Below, piece by piece: positions 34,962 to 43,490 of a DNA stretch of 50,371 nt. Source of the stretch: an uncultured delta proteobacterium (GTDB taxonomy: Bacteria > Desulfobacterota > Desulfovibrionia > Desulfovibrionales > Desulfovibrionaceae); contig CAIMRY010000039.1 in NCBI GenBank assembly GCA_903843965.1, forward strand, positions 1-50,371. The letters run 5' to 3'. A program made the translations under genes and the position numbers. The first letter of the stretch is position 1, and each line of letters begins with the position of its first letter. The notes beneath the pieces were generated by a model. That model searched no databases, had not been told where the DNA came from, and saw nothing but the letters and a program-made list of their open reading frames with translations.

Positions 34962-37436
34962 ATGACCCACTTCCGCTCCCTTTTGGCCGATGGCCGCATC
35001 CACTTCTTCGACGGCGGCTTCGGCGCGCTCTTGCAGTCGCGCGGGCTGCCGCCGGGCGTTTCGCCGGAGCTTTTCGGCCTGGCCAACCCCGAGCCCGTGG
35101 CCGCCATCCACGCCGAATACGCCGCTGCCGGGGCCGAGATCGTGACCACCAACACCTTTGGCGGCACGCGCTACAAGCTCGACCCCTTCACCGACGTGCG
35201 CGCCCTGAACCGCCAGCTTACCCGCACCGCCAAGCAGGCTGTTGCCAATTCCGGGGGCGGGCGGACGTTTGTCGCGGGCAGCGTGGGCCCCACCGGCCAC
35301 TTTGCCCAGCCGCTGGGCAAGCTGACCTTCCGCGAGCTGGTGGCCGCCTTCCGCGAGCAGATCGAGGGCCTGGCCGAGGGCGGGGCCGACCTGATCATCA
35401 TCGAGACCCAGTTCGACCTGGCCGAGGCCAAGGCCGCAGTCATTGCCGCCCATGAGGTTTCGGACCTGCCCGTGGCCGTGAGCATGACCTTTGAGGGCGC
35501 GGTGTCCTTGACCGGCACCCCGCCCTTGACCTTCATCGACACCATGCAGAACCTGGGCGTGGACCTCATGGGCACCAACTGCTCGGCCGGGCCGGAGCAG
35601 CTGGTGGACCTGGTGCGGGCCATGCTGCCCCGGCTGTCCACCCCGCTCATCGTGCAGCCCAACGCAGGCCTGCCCGAGCTGGACGACCAGGGCAGGACCG
35701 TGTTCCGCCTGGGGCCGGACGCCTTCGCCAGCCAGTGCCGCGTCTTCGCCGAACTGGGCGCGAAGTTTTTGGGCGGCTGCTGCGGGACCACGCCTGCGCA
35801 CATCCGCGCGCTCAAGGCCAGCCTGGGCGAGCTGCCCTGGTCCCGGCCCGAACCAACGGACACAACCCCGCTGGTGCTCACCTGCCGGGGGCTGTCCGTG
35901 GGCCTGGGCGCGGGCAATCCCGTGGCCGTCATCGGCGAGCGCATCAACCCCACGGGCAAGCAGGTGCTGGCCGACGAGCTGGTGCGCGGCGAGCACGCCG
36001 AAGCCCTGCGCCTGGCCCAGGCCCAGATAGCCGACGGCGCGAGCATCCTGGACGTGAACGTGGGCGCGGCCATGGTCGACGAAAAGGCCGTGCTGCCCGC
36101 GCTGGCGTTGGCCCTGTCCGCCCGGTTCGAGCTGCCGCTCGCGCTCGACACCTCGGACCCGGTGGCCATGGAGAACGCCCTGTGGACCCAGCCGGGTTCG
36201 CCGCTGGTCAACTCCATCAGCGGGGAGCCGGGGCGCATGGAGCTGCTCGGCCCCTTGTGCAAAAAGTTCGGCGCGCCGTTCATCCTGCTGCCGCTGGAGG
36301 GCCGCAAGCTGCCCTACACCTCGGCGGAACGCATCGCGGTCATCGAACGCCTGCTGGCCCAGGCCGACGGCTTGGGCATCCCGCGCCGCCTGATCATGGT
36401 CGACGCCCTGGTGCTCACCGTTTCCAGCAAGCCCGAGGCCGCGCGCCACTGCCTGGACACCATCCGCCACTGCCGCGAGGTGCTGGGGCTGCCCACCACC
36501 ATGGGCCTGTCCAACGTCAGCTTCGGCCTGCCCGCGCGCGAGCTCTTGAATTCGACCTTCCTGGCCATGAGCATGGCCTGCGGGCTGTCCTCGTGCATCG
36601 CCAACCCGGCCAGCACCCGCCTGCGCGAGGTGTTGTCCTCGGGCGAGGTGCTGCTGGCGCGCGATCCCCAGGCCGGGCGCTACATCGACGGCTATGCCCA
36701 GTGGACGCCGGTGGCCCAGATTTCCGGGGGTGGGGGAGCGCGACTCAAGTCGCTCCCCTCGACCGGAGATGCGGTGCAGGACAAACTCAAAGAGTTGAGC
36801 AACGCCGTTATCGTGGGCGACAAGACTGCCGTATTGGCCATCATTGATGAGCGGCTGCGCGTTGGAGCAGAAGAGCCCGAGAAGCTTGGAGCGATCGCCA
36901 CCGAATTGGTGAATAACGACCTTATCCCCGGCATCCTTGAGGTGGGCAACAAGTACGAGCGCAAGGAATACTTCCTGCCGCAGCTGTTGCGCTCGGCCGA
37001 GGCCATGCAGGCCGGGTTCGCACGATTGGAGCCGCTTCTCTTGGCTTCAGGCCGGGCCGAGAAGAAGACCCCGGTGGTCATGGCCACGGTGGAGGGCGAC
37101 ATCCACGACATCGGCAAGAACATCGTCTGTCTGATGCTCAAAAACCACGGCTTCGAGGTCTTCGACCTGGGCAAGGACGTGCCCGCCCAAAAGATCGTGG
37201 ACGAGGCCCAGCGCGTGGAGGCCAAGGTCATCGGGTTGTCTGCGCTCATGACCACGACCATGGTGCGCATGGAGGACACCGTGCGCCTGGTCAAGGAGCG
37301 CGGGCTGGACATCAAGGTCATGATCGGCGGGGCCGTGGTCACCGAGGCCTTTGCCCGGTCCATCAAGGCCGACGGCTTCTCGCGCGACGCCGTGGCCGCC
37401 GTGAAGCTGGCGGCGGAGCTGGCGGGCAAGCATTAG
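34962..37436 (+). CDS. metH: Cobalamin-dependent methionine synthase, three-module short form
   Basis: Transfers a methyl group from methyltetrahydrofolate to homocysteine through cobalamin. At 824 residues it has the homocysteine domain (about 1-295; zinc ligands Cys207 in GTNCSAG and Cys273-Cys274 in GGCCGTT), the folate domain (about 318-580; VAVIGERINPTGK) and the B12 module (about 610-824) with His715 in GDIHDIGKN as lower axial ligand. It lacks the C-terminal AdoMet reactivation domain of E. coli MetH (about 1,200 residues), as in Thermotoga, so a separate reactivating protein is expected. GGAG lies eight bases before the ATG. The stretch 36,740-36,960 uses noticeably less GC-biased codons than its flanks. 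Confidence 0.95.
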   Translation: MTHFRSLLADGRIHFFDGGFGALLQSRGLPPGVSPELFGLANPEPVAAIHAEYAAAGAEIVTTNTFGGTRYKLDPFTDVRALNRQLTRTAKQAVANSGGGRTFVAGSVGPTGHFAQPLGKLTFRELVAAFREQIEGLAEGGADLIIIETQFDLAEAKAAVIAAHEVSDLPVAVSMTFEGAVSLTGTPPLTFIDTMQNLGVDLMGTNCSAGPEQLVDLVRAMLPRLSTPLIVQPNAGLPELDDQGRTVFRLGPDAFASQCRVFAELGAKFLGGCCGTTPAHIRALKASLGELPWSRPEPTDTTPLVLTCRGLSVGLGAGNPVAVIGERINPTGKQVLADELVRGEHAEALRLAQAQIADGASILDVNVGAAMVDEKAVLPALALALSARFELPLALDTSDPVAMENALWTQPGSPLVNSISGEPGRMELLGPLCKKFGAPFILLPLEGRKLPYTSAERIAVIERLLAQADGLGIPRRLIMVDALVLTVSSKPEAARHCLDTIRHCREVLGLPTTMGLSNVSFGLPARELLNSTFLAMSMACGLSSCIANPASTRLREVLSSGEVLLARDPQAGRYIDGYAQWTPVAQISGGGGARLKSLPSTGDAVQDKLKELSNAVIVGDKTAVLAIIDERLRVGAEEPEKLGAIATELVNNDLIPGILEVGNKYERKEYFLPQLLRSAEAMQAGFARLEPLLLASGRAEKKTPVVMATVEGDIHDIGKNIVCLMLKNHGFEVFDLGKDVPAQKIVDEAQRVEAKVIGLSALMTTTMVRMEDTVRLVKERGLDIKVMIGGAVVTEAFARSIKADGFSRDAVAAVKLAAELAGKH

Positions 37437-37737
37437 GCCAATTTCCGGGCAGACGGCCCGGGCCGGGTGGCGGGCCCAAAATCGGGCGGGCGAACGGATG
37501 GGCGAACGGGCTGGCGTCGGCAGGGCTCTCTGGCCCACTCGCGGGCGAATCCGCAGACAGGCTCGCGGGCTGGAGCCTGGGCCACTCCACCGGAAGGTCG
37601 CCGGGCAGGCCGCCGGGCAGGCCGTCGGACTGGCCGCCAGGCCCCTTGCTCTCCCTTTGCGTCTCGCGCGGGTTTCTGCTACATGCGCAGCAGACATATG
37701 AACGCCGCCGGATACAGCGGCTGTGCAGAGGACACCC
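37437..37737. other. Intergenic region with two short 12-base arrays
   Basis: 301 bases between metH and the thioredoxin-like gene, with no gene. Tandem 12-base units occur at 37488-37511 (GGGCGAACGGNN twice) and 37603-37638 (GGGCAGGCCGCC, GGGCAGGCCGTC, GGACTGGCCGCC). The rest is GC-rich with loose repeats of the same kind. GAGG before 37738 is the ribosome site of the next gene. Confidence 0.6.
37603..37638. repeat. 12-base tandem array (3 units) downstream of metH
   Basis: Three head-to-tail 12-base units, GGGCAGGCCGCC and two variants. Confidence 0.8.
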
Positions 37738-38238
37738 ATGACCAAGACCCTCATGAAATACGCGCTCTTGCTTGTGCTGGCACTGGCCCTGGGCCTGCTG
37801 CCCGCTTGCTCCGGCGGCGGCAAGCCCGGCCCCCAGGAAAAGTTCGAGAGCCTGGACATGTCCGGCGTGAACAAACGCATCACGGCCAACAAGGGCAAGG
37901 TCACCCTGATCATGTTCTGGGCCACCTGGTGCCCGGCCTGCAAAACCGAGCTGCCCGTGCTGGAGCAGCTGCGCGCCAAATATCCCAAGGACGTGCTGGA
38001 TATACTGGCCATGAGCGTGGACGACACCGACCAGGCCATGCGCGAGTACCTGAAGACCCGGCCCACCACCCTGACCGTGCTCATGGCCAAGGGCGACGTG
38101 AGCTCCGAGTTCGGCGTGCGCAGCATTCCCAGCCTGGTCATCTTCGACGGCGAGGGCCAGGTGGCCTTCAACAGCTCCGGGGCCTATCCGTTTGAAATGC
38201 TCGATCCGGTCATCGGCCAGTTGGTGAAGGGACAGTGA
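37738..38238 (+). CDS. TlpA/ResA-like thioredoxin lipoprotein
   Basis: 166 residues from the ATG at 37738 (GAGGA site). The lipobox LLPAC gives lipidated Cys24. The thioredoxin fold carries the active site WCPAC (Cys65, Cys68) in MFWATWCPACKTELPVL and the cis-Pro in VRSIPSLVIFD. Such proteins reduce disulfides in the periplasm, for cytochrome c maturation or redox repair. The stop codon overlaps the GTG start of argA, so the two are translationally coupled despite unrelated roles. Confidence 0.92.
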   Translation: MTKTLMKYALLLVLALALGLLPACSGGGKPGPQEKFESLDMSGVNKRITANKGKVTLIMFWATWCPACKTELPVLEQLRAKYPKDVLDILAMSVDDTDQAMREYLKTRPTTLTVLMAKGDVSSEFGVRSIPSLVIFDGEGQVAFNSSGAYPFEMLDPVIGQLVKGQ

Positions 38239-38714
38239 GCAGGACTAAGAGCCCCCAGCTGCGCAAGGCGCGCATCACCGACGTCAAGGGCATCCACAAG
38301 CTGCTGATGACCCCCACCGGCGACGAGGGCCTGGTGCTGCCGCGCTCCTTCAACCAGCTGTACAGCCATTTGCGGGACTTTTTCGTCATCGCCAGCGCGG
38401 CGGACGACACCGTGCTGGCCTGCTGCGCGCTGGCCATCAGCTGGGAGAACCTGGCCGAGGTGCGCTCCCTGGTGGTGGCCCCGGACCAGCGCGGCCAGGG
38501 CCTGGCGCGCAAGCTGGTGGAGGCCTGCCTGTCCGACGCGGTGACGCTGGGCATCTACCGCGTCTTCGCCCTGACCAACACCGTGCCCTTTTTCTCGCAC
38601 ATGGGCTTTGCCGAGACCAGCAAGGACAGCCTGCCCCAGAAGGTCTGGAGCGACTGCCTGAACTGCCCGCGCTTCCCGGACTGCGACGAGATCGCCATGC
38701 TCATGGAGCTGTAG
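38235..38714 (+). CDS. argA: Short N-acetylglutamate synthase (ArgA-type GNAT)
   Basis: 159-residue GNAT enzyme that makes N-acetylglutamate, the first step of arginine synthesis, in the short form lacking the amino-acid-kinase domain. RSLVVAPDQRGQGLARKLVEACL is the acetyl-CoA motif. The C-terminal signature KVWSDCLNCPRFPDCDEIAM with three to four cysteines is typical of the short ArgA of Geobacter and Desulfovibrio. GTG start overlapping the upstream stop. hpt follows directly. Confidence 0.85.
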   Translation: MSRTKSPQLRKARITDVKGIHKLLMTPTGDEGLVLPRSFNQLYSHLRDFFVIASAADDTVLACCALAISWENLAEVRSLVVAPDQRGQGLARKLVEACLSDAVTLGIYRVFALTNTVPFFSHMGFAETSKDSLPQKVWSDCLNCPRFPDCDEIAMLMEL

Positions 38715-38716
38715 CC

Positions 38717-39250
38717 GTGGCCCACAGGATGCTGCCCGTCATTTCCGCCGCCGCCATCGGCAAGCGCGTGGCCGAGCTGGGCGCGGAAATCAGCGCCCAC
38801 TACCAGGGCCAGCCCCTGGTCTGCGTCTGCGTGCTCAAGGGCGCGTTCTTGTTCTTCGCCGACCTGGTGCGCCGCATCGACATCGGCGAGGGCGGGCCGG
38901 AGATCGACTTCGTGCGCCTGTCCAGCTACGGCGGGTCCACCAGCCGGGGCCGCCAGGCCGTGTTCACCAAGGACCTGGAGGTGGACGTGGCGGGCAAGCA
39001 CGTGCTGGTGGTGGAGGACATCGTCGACACGGGCCGCAGCGCAGAATTCCTGCTGCACGTGCTTGGGAAGCGCGGCGCGGCGAGTTTGAAAATGTGCGCT
39101 TTTGTTGATAAGCATGAGCGCAGGGAAGTCGGAGTCGCAGTTGACTTTGCCGGGTTCCCCATTCAAAAGGGATTCATCGTGGGATACGGCATGGATTACG
39201 CGGAAAAGTACCGCGAGCTGGACGCCGTGTACGAACTCGTTCCCGAATAG
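38717..39250 (+). CDS. hpt: Hypoxanthine phosphoribosyltransferase
   Basis: Salvages hypoxanthine and guanine to IMP/GMP using PRPP. 177 residues with a GTG start (GGAG eight bases upstream). The PRPP-binding loop VLVVEDIVDTG (about 96-106) and the N-terminal LKGAFLFFADL are intact, and the C-terminal FIVGYGMDYAEKYRELDAVYEL is typical. The last third is less GC-biased in codon use than the first two thirds. It is the third gene of the tlpA-like/argA/hpt run. Confidence 0.94.
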   Translation: MAHRMLPVISAAAIGKRVAELGAEISAHYQGQPLVCVCVLKGAFLFFADLVRRIDIGEGGPEIDFVRLSSYGGSTSRGRQAVFTKDLEVDVAGKHVLVVEDIVDTGRSAEFLLHVLGKRGAASLKMCAFVDKHERREVGVAVDFAGFPIQKGFIVGYGMDYAEKYRELDAVYELVPE

Positions 39251-39274
39251 GGGCGATGGAGCTAGAGAACAACC

Positions 39275-40402
39275 ATGATTGTCGCCTGCCCAAAATGCGA
39301 GAGCAAATACAACATCCCTGACGGGAAGATCGCGCCCACCGGCTCCAAGATGCGCTGCGCGAAATGCCAGCATGTCTTCACGGCCATGCCCCCGGCCAAG
39401 GACTTCGACACCGAGCTCAGCGGGCTGCAGGCCGCCGAGGCCCCTGCCCGGCCGCAGCCAGCGCCACGGCCCCAGGCCCCGGCCCAAAAGATGCCCTGGG
39501 ACGACGACGCGCCCGCCGCCGAAGCCGCCGCCCCTGCCGGACCGGCCCAGAAGATGCCCTGGGACGACGACGATCCTCCCGCCAAATCCGGCGCCGGGCC
39601 TGTCGGCGGAAGCGGCGACGACGAGCCCCAGGCCGGATCGGCCAAGAAGATGCCCTGGGACGACGACGAGCCCGCCACCGGCCTTGCCGACGACGACGAG
39701 CCGGCCGGGCGCAGGTCGGGCCGCTTCGACGACCAGTCCTCGGGCGGGGCCTCCGGGCAAAGGGCCGGGAGCAAGGACGACGACTTCCTGAGCTCCCTGG
39801 GCACCGGGGGCGACTCCTACGGCCAGGACAAGGCCGCCGGGGCCAAGAGCTCCAAGAAGAAATGGATCGTCCTGGTGCTGGTGCTGGCGTTGCTGGGCGG
39901 CGCGGGCGCGGGGCTGTACCTGTACAAGCCCTGGACCAAAATGAACATCCCGAACATCCCGTTCCTCAGCTCGCTCACCGGCAAGGCCAAGGCCACGGCC
40001 GACAACGCCGACAAGGTCAAGGACATCGCCCTGCGCAATGTCCGCCAGTACTACATCCCCAACGAGAAGGCGGGCCAGATCTTCGTGGTCGAGGGCAAGG
40101 CCGTGAACAACTTCGCCACGCCCAAGGAACGCATCAAGGTCGAGATCTCGCTCTTTGACGAAAAGGGCCATGTGCTGGTGGCCAAGCAGCTGCTGTGCGG
40201 CAACACGTTGTCGCAGTTCCAGCTCCAGGTGCAGAGCGAGGAGGAGATCAACTCCAGCCTGGCCTCGGAGGTCGGCATCCTGACCAGCAACACCTTCCTC
40301 AAGACCGGCATGGACACGCCCTTCATGGCCGTGTTCTTCAAGCCGCCAGACACGGTCAAGGAGTTCGGCGTCAAGGTCGTTGATGCACTGGACCCCAAAT
40401 AG
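39275..40402 (+). CDS. MJ0042-type zinc-ribbon / DUF3426 membrane protein
   Basis: 375 residues in four parts. The N-terminal zinc ribbon has CPKCESKYNIPDGKI ... CAKCQHVF (two CxxC pairs; MJ0042 family). An acidic, proline-rich linker (about 45-185) follows, in which KMPWDDD occurs three times. Then comes one membrane helix (about 190-212, after the basic KSSKKK). The C-terminal DUF3426 domain (about 240-372) is probably periplasmic. Proteins of this design are common in Deltaproteobacteria with unknown function. The cytoplasmic ribbon and periplasmic domain suggest a signal or scaffold role. It is 24 bases after hpt. Confidence 0.85.
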   Translation: MIVACPKCESKYNIPDGKIAPTGSKMRCAKCQHVFTAMPPAKDFDTELSGLQAAEAPARPQPAPRPQAPAQKMPWDDDAPAAEAAAPAGPAQKMPWDDDDPPAKSGAGPVGGSGDDEPQAGSAKKMPWDDDEPATGLADDDEPAGRRSGRFDDQSSGGASGQRAGSKDDDFLSSLGTGGDSYGQDKAAGAKSSKKKWIVLVLVLALLGGAGAGLYLYKPWTKMNIPNIPFLSSLTGKAKATADNADKVKDIALRNVRQYYIPNEKAGQIFVVEGKAVNNFATPKERIKVEISLFDEKGHVLVAKQLLCGNTLSQFQLQVQSEEEINSSLASEVGILTSNTFLKTGMDTPFMAVFFKPPDTVKEFGVKVVDALDPK

Positions 40403-40487
40403 TCGACCCGAAGTAGTAGTCGAGAAGAAAGAGTCGGCCCGAAAGAGCGGGCCGCACGAGCACAACGGCACACGCGACGGCATCCGG

Positions 40488-40525
40488 CGCCGGGGCAGGG
40501 CGAAAACCCCCGCCCCGGCGTCTTC
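40488..40525 (+). terminator. Probable terminator before aguB
   Basis: A 9-bp GC stem (40488-40496 with 40512-40520), extended by three more pairs after a mismatch around a CGAAAA loop, followed by TCTTCATT. The U-tract is weak. The gap 40403-40487 before it contains degenerate GTCGACCCGAAG-like repeats. Confidence 0.55.
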
Positions 40526-40558
40526 ATTCCACCGACTGCACAATCCCACGGGGCCGCC

Positions 40559-41461
40559 ATGAACCGCACACCCTACACCATCGCGCTCATCCAGACCGGC
40601 TGCCGCGCAAGCGCGGAGGAGAACCTGGCCGCGCACCTGGACCTGGCCGAGCGCGCCGCCAGCCTCGGGGCGGACGTCATCTGCCTGCAGGAGCTCTTCC
40701 TCGGCCCGTACTTCTGCCAGCAGGAGGACGCGCGCCTGTTCGACCTGGCCGAGCCGGTTCCCGGCCCCACCACCGCCGCCTTTGGCAGGCTGGCCAAGAA
40801 GACCGGCACGGCCATCGTGGTCTCGCTCTTCGAGAAACGCGCGCCCGGCCTGTACCACAACACCGCCGCCGTGCTCGGCCGCGAAGGCGGCGTGCTCGGC
40901 GTGTACCGCAAGATGCACATCCCCGACGACCCGGCCTTCTACGAAAAGTTCTACTTCACCCCCGGCGACCTGGGCTTTCTCGCGGTCGACACCCACGTGG
41001 GCCGCATCGGCGTGTGCGTGTGCTGGGACCAGTGGTACCCTGAGGCCGCGCGGCTCACGGCGCTCAAAGGCGCGGAGGTCATCTTCTACCCCACGGCCAT
41101 CGGCTGGCACCCGGCGGAAAAGGACTACGCGGGCGACGAGCAGAAGAGCGCCTGGACCATCGTGCAGCGCGGCCACGCCGTGGCCAACGGCTGCTACATC
41201 GCCGCAGCCAACCGCATCGGCTTCGAGAGGCCGCTCTCCGACGGCACAGGCGCCCAGGGCGCGGGCATCGAGTTCTGGGGCGGCAGCTTCGTGGCCGGGC
41301 CCGCCGGGGAGCTTGCCGCCCTGGCCAGCGCGGACGAGGAGACCATCCTGCTGGCCCAGGTGGACCCGGAGCGCATCGAAACCGTGCGCCGGGGCTGGCC
41401 GTTTTTGCGCGACCGCCGCATCGACGCCTACGGGGCCATGACCAGGCGCTTCGACGACTAG
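40559..41461 (+). CDS. aguB: N-carbamoylputrescine amidase (nitrilase superfamily)
   Basis: 300-residue carbon-nitrogen hydrolase that converts N-carbamoylputrescine to putrescine in the agmatine route. The catalytic triad is Glu45 (LQELFLGPYFC), Lys118 (YRKMHIPDDP) and Cys155 (CWDQWYPEAAR). The motifs KMHIPDDPAFYEKFYFTPGD and CVCWDQWYPE are specific for the AguB group. The usual partner agmatine deiminase (aguA) is not in the window. The next gene, an unknown membrane protein, starts 24 bases downstream. Confidence 0.92.
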   Translation: MNRTPYTIALIQTGCRASAEENLAAHLDLAERAASLGADVICLQELFLGPYFCQQEDARLFDLAEPVPGPTTAAFGRLAKKTGTAIVVSLFEKRAPGLYHNTAAVLGREGGVLGVYRKMHIPDDPAFYEKFYFTPGDLGFLAVDTHVGRIGVCVCWDQWYPEAARLTALKGAEVIFYPTAIGWHPAEKDYAGDEQKSAWTIVQRGHAVANGCYIAAANRIGFERPLSDGTGAQGAGIEFWGGSFVAGPAGELAALASADEETILLAQVDPERIETVRRGWPFLRDRRIDAYGAMTRRFDD

Positions 41462-41485
41462 GACACGGCCCCAAGGGAGGGCATC

Positions 41486-42055
41486 ATGTCGTTCTTCAAG
41501 ATGCTCCTCGGCTTCGCGCCCTGGATCTGCCTGCTCAGTCTGGCCCACGGCAGCCTGGAGCGGCTCAAGATCGGGCTTGTGGTGGTCGCGGCGCTGACCG
41601 TGGGCCTGGCCGTGACCAGGCTGCACCGGGGCGTCATCATGTGGGTGGGTCTGCTGTTCTTCGCCTACGCCATCGTGGCCGTGGTCATCCAGGGCGACCT
41701 GTGGGCCGTGCGGCACATGGCCGCCCTGGCCAACGGGGCGCTGGCCGTCGCCGTCTGGGCGGGCATCGCGCTGAAGCGGCCCTTCACCCTGGAATACGCC
41801 CGCAAGCAGACCGACCCGGCCCTGTGGACCCACCCGGTTTTCCTGCGCACGAACCACCAGCTCAGCACGGCCTGGGCCGCGGCGTTCTCCGCCTGCGCCG
41901 CCCTGGCCTGGCAGCGCAGCGCAGAGCCCGCAATGCCCGGCTGGGCCTACGAGGTCGCCTCCAACACCCTGCTGCTCTCAGCCATGCTGTTCAGCACCTG
42001 GTACCCGGCCCACCTCAAGCGCCGCCGCCAAGCCCAGGCCGCCCAGGCGGACTAG
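41486..42055 (+). CDS. Hypothetical integral membrane protein
   Basis: 189 residues; family not recognised. Five to six hydrophobic segments (about 7-22, 26-43, 49-69, 79-95, 128-144, 155-172) and the polar motif KRPFTLEYARKQTDPALWTHPVFLRTN between the fourth and fifth. GGGAGGG precedes the ATG. It is probably in one transcript with aguB and ends at a bidirectional terminator. Confidence 0.75.
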   Translation: MSFFKMLLGFAPWICLLSLAHGSLERLKIGLVVVAALTVGLAVTRLHRGVIMWVGLLFFAYAIVAVVIQGDLWAVRHMAALANGALAVAVWAGIALKRPFTLEYARKQTDPALWTHPVFLRTNHQLSTAWAAAFSACAALAWQRSAEPAMPGWAYEVASNTLLLSAMLFSTWYPAHLKRRRQAQAAQAD

Positions 42056-42090
42056 CCGGACGCAGCAGCCCGCCAGCGCCGTCGCAGCGC

Positions 42091-42128
42091 AAAAAAAGGG
42101 GAGGCCTGCGGGCTCCCTTTCTTTTGTC
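42091..42128. terminator. Bidirectional terminator between convergent genes
   Basis: An A-run, then a GGGGAGGCC stem paired with GGCTCCCTTT, then TTTCTTTTG. It sits between the plus-strand membrane protein and the minus-strand lipoprotein and has a T-run on both strands. Confidence 0.7.
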
Positions 42129-42176
42129 TTCGCGGTTTGGCCCGCGCTGCATCGCGTCACGCCGGGTCGGCGCGCG

Positions 42177-43490
42177 TCAATACCCTCTGCTGCCCGCGTC
42201 GGTGCAGTCCTCATTCAGCCGGATCTGGAACGAGCCCTTGCGGATGTCCGGGGAGAAGGCGCCGGAGCAGAAGTAGTCACGCACGTTGCGGAACCTGACC
42301 TCGTACGTGTACTGGCCGCCGATGCGGCCATTGTCGCCCTTGCTGATGGTCTTGGAGGGCCACCACAACGTCTTGTCGCTGATGCGGCCAGGGCTTTGCC
42401 CGTCGGGCTTGCCGCTGTAGTTGTCGATGCGCAGGGCGATGTCGTAGTTGCCCGGAGTCGAGATGTATGCCGTGACGGTGATGCGCCCGGCCTGGGCGGG
42501 ACGGGCGTTCTCGGAGCCCGGGCCCTCGCCCTGCTGTTGCCCCAAGGACGGCGCGCCGTCTCTGGCTACCTCGCGGGCGGCCTCGCGGGCGGTCACACGA
42601 GTGGTCTCGCGGGCGGCCTGCTTCCGGGCCACCCTTTCGGCTGTGCGAAGGGCCCGCTCGGCCTTGGCCTCTGCCGCGCGCAGCTGCTTGATGCGCAGCC
42701 TGGCCTTGGGCCGCAGGCCGTCCGGGTCAAAGTCCTTCCAGGCCGCCACAAATGCGCCCACCTCCCTGCTCGTCGAGGCGTCGGCATAGGCCTGGCGGTA
42801 CTCCCGCAGCCTGCGGGCGTATTCCAGGCTGGCGGCCTGGGCCCGCACGGCCTCCTGGCCCAGGCCATAAATCATGGCATACAGCCCGATGTTCTGGCCC
42901 GCATTCCTGTGGGCCACGATGTTCTCCATGATGGCCGCGCGGAGCTCCGCCTCGTACTCCGGGGCCAGCCTGCGCTCCGGGGTCAGGGTCGCGGGGTCTG
43001 CGCCGTCCATGATGGCGGAGTACAGGCTGGCGGCCTGTGCATAGTCCACGCCCTCGACCTGGACCGCAGACCCGCTGCGCGCGATGGCCAGCCGCAGCCG
43101 TGCGCCCGGATCGGCGACGCAGAGGCGGTTTGCGCCGCAGACCCCGGTCTCCACCGTGAACATGCCGTCGCGCAGCCGCTGGAGTCCCGGGGTCAGCCTG
43201 CCGCCCGGCAGGGCCCTGCGGTCCAGCTGCGGGCCGGGGCCCACATGGACCAGGGACTGGCTGGGGCAGCGCAGCCACCACTGCCGGTCCTTGTCGCGGT
43301 AAAGCTCAAGGCCGCTCGGCGCGGTTCCGGCAGCGGCCCAGCAGGAATCGAAATCGGTGCGGAAGCTCTGGGTGTTCGCGGAGTTCGGCAGCATGTGCAG
43401 GGGGCTCTGCGTGTCTATGGTGTAGCGGGACGCGCACCCGGAAAGGGCGAGCAGCAATGCGCACAGGGCGGCGGTTGAGATGCGGCTCAT
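42177..43490 (-). CDS. Large lipoprotein of unknown function
   Basis: 437 residues from the ATG at 43490 (GAGG five bases upstream). The lipobox LALSGC gives lipidated Cys near 19. The central part is helical and charged, with tetrapeptide-like repeats (ETTR, VTAR, EAAR, EVAR) coded by a 12-base array. The last 110 residues look like a beta-rich domain (RITVTAYISTPGNYDIALRIDNYSG ... YTYEVRFRNVRDYF). An N-terminal part contains paired cysteines (ETGVCGANRLCVADPG). Likely outer-membrane or periplasmic; no family recognised. Convergent with the gene to its left and divergent from nifU. Confidence 0.75.
   Translation of the reverse strand: MSRISTAALCALLLALSGCASRYTIDTQSPLHMLPNSANTQSFRTDFDSCWAAAGTAPSGLELYRDKDRQWWLRCPSQSLVHVGPGPQLDRRALPGGRLTPGLQRLRDGMFTVETGVCGANRLCVADPGARLRLAIARSGSAVQVEGVDYAQAASLYSAIMDGADPATLTPERRLAPEYEAELRAAIMENIVAHRNAGQNIGLYAMIYGLGQEAVRAQAASLEYARRLREYRQAYADASTSREVGAFVAAWKDFDPDGLRPKARLRIKQLRAAEAKAERALRTAERVARKQAARETTRVTAREAAREVARDGAPSLGQQQGEGPGSENARPAQAGRITVTAYISTPGNYDIALRIDNYSGKPDGQSPGRISDKTLWWPSKTISKGDNGRIGGQYTYEVRFRNVRDYFCSGAFSPDIRKGSFQIRLNEDCTDAGSRGY
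42572..42619. repeat. 12-base tandem array (4 units) in the lipoprotein gene
   Basis: Four units of exactly 12 bases, three of them CGCGGGCGG plus three variable bases, the third degenerate. They encode Arg/Ala-rich tetrapeptides on the minus strand. Confidence 0.85.

Noticed and set aside
38555-41857. 1,100-codon minus-strand open frame
   Set aside because: Runs antisense across five well-supported genes; composition typical of a shadow frame.
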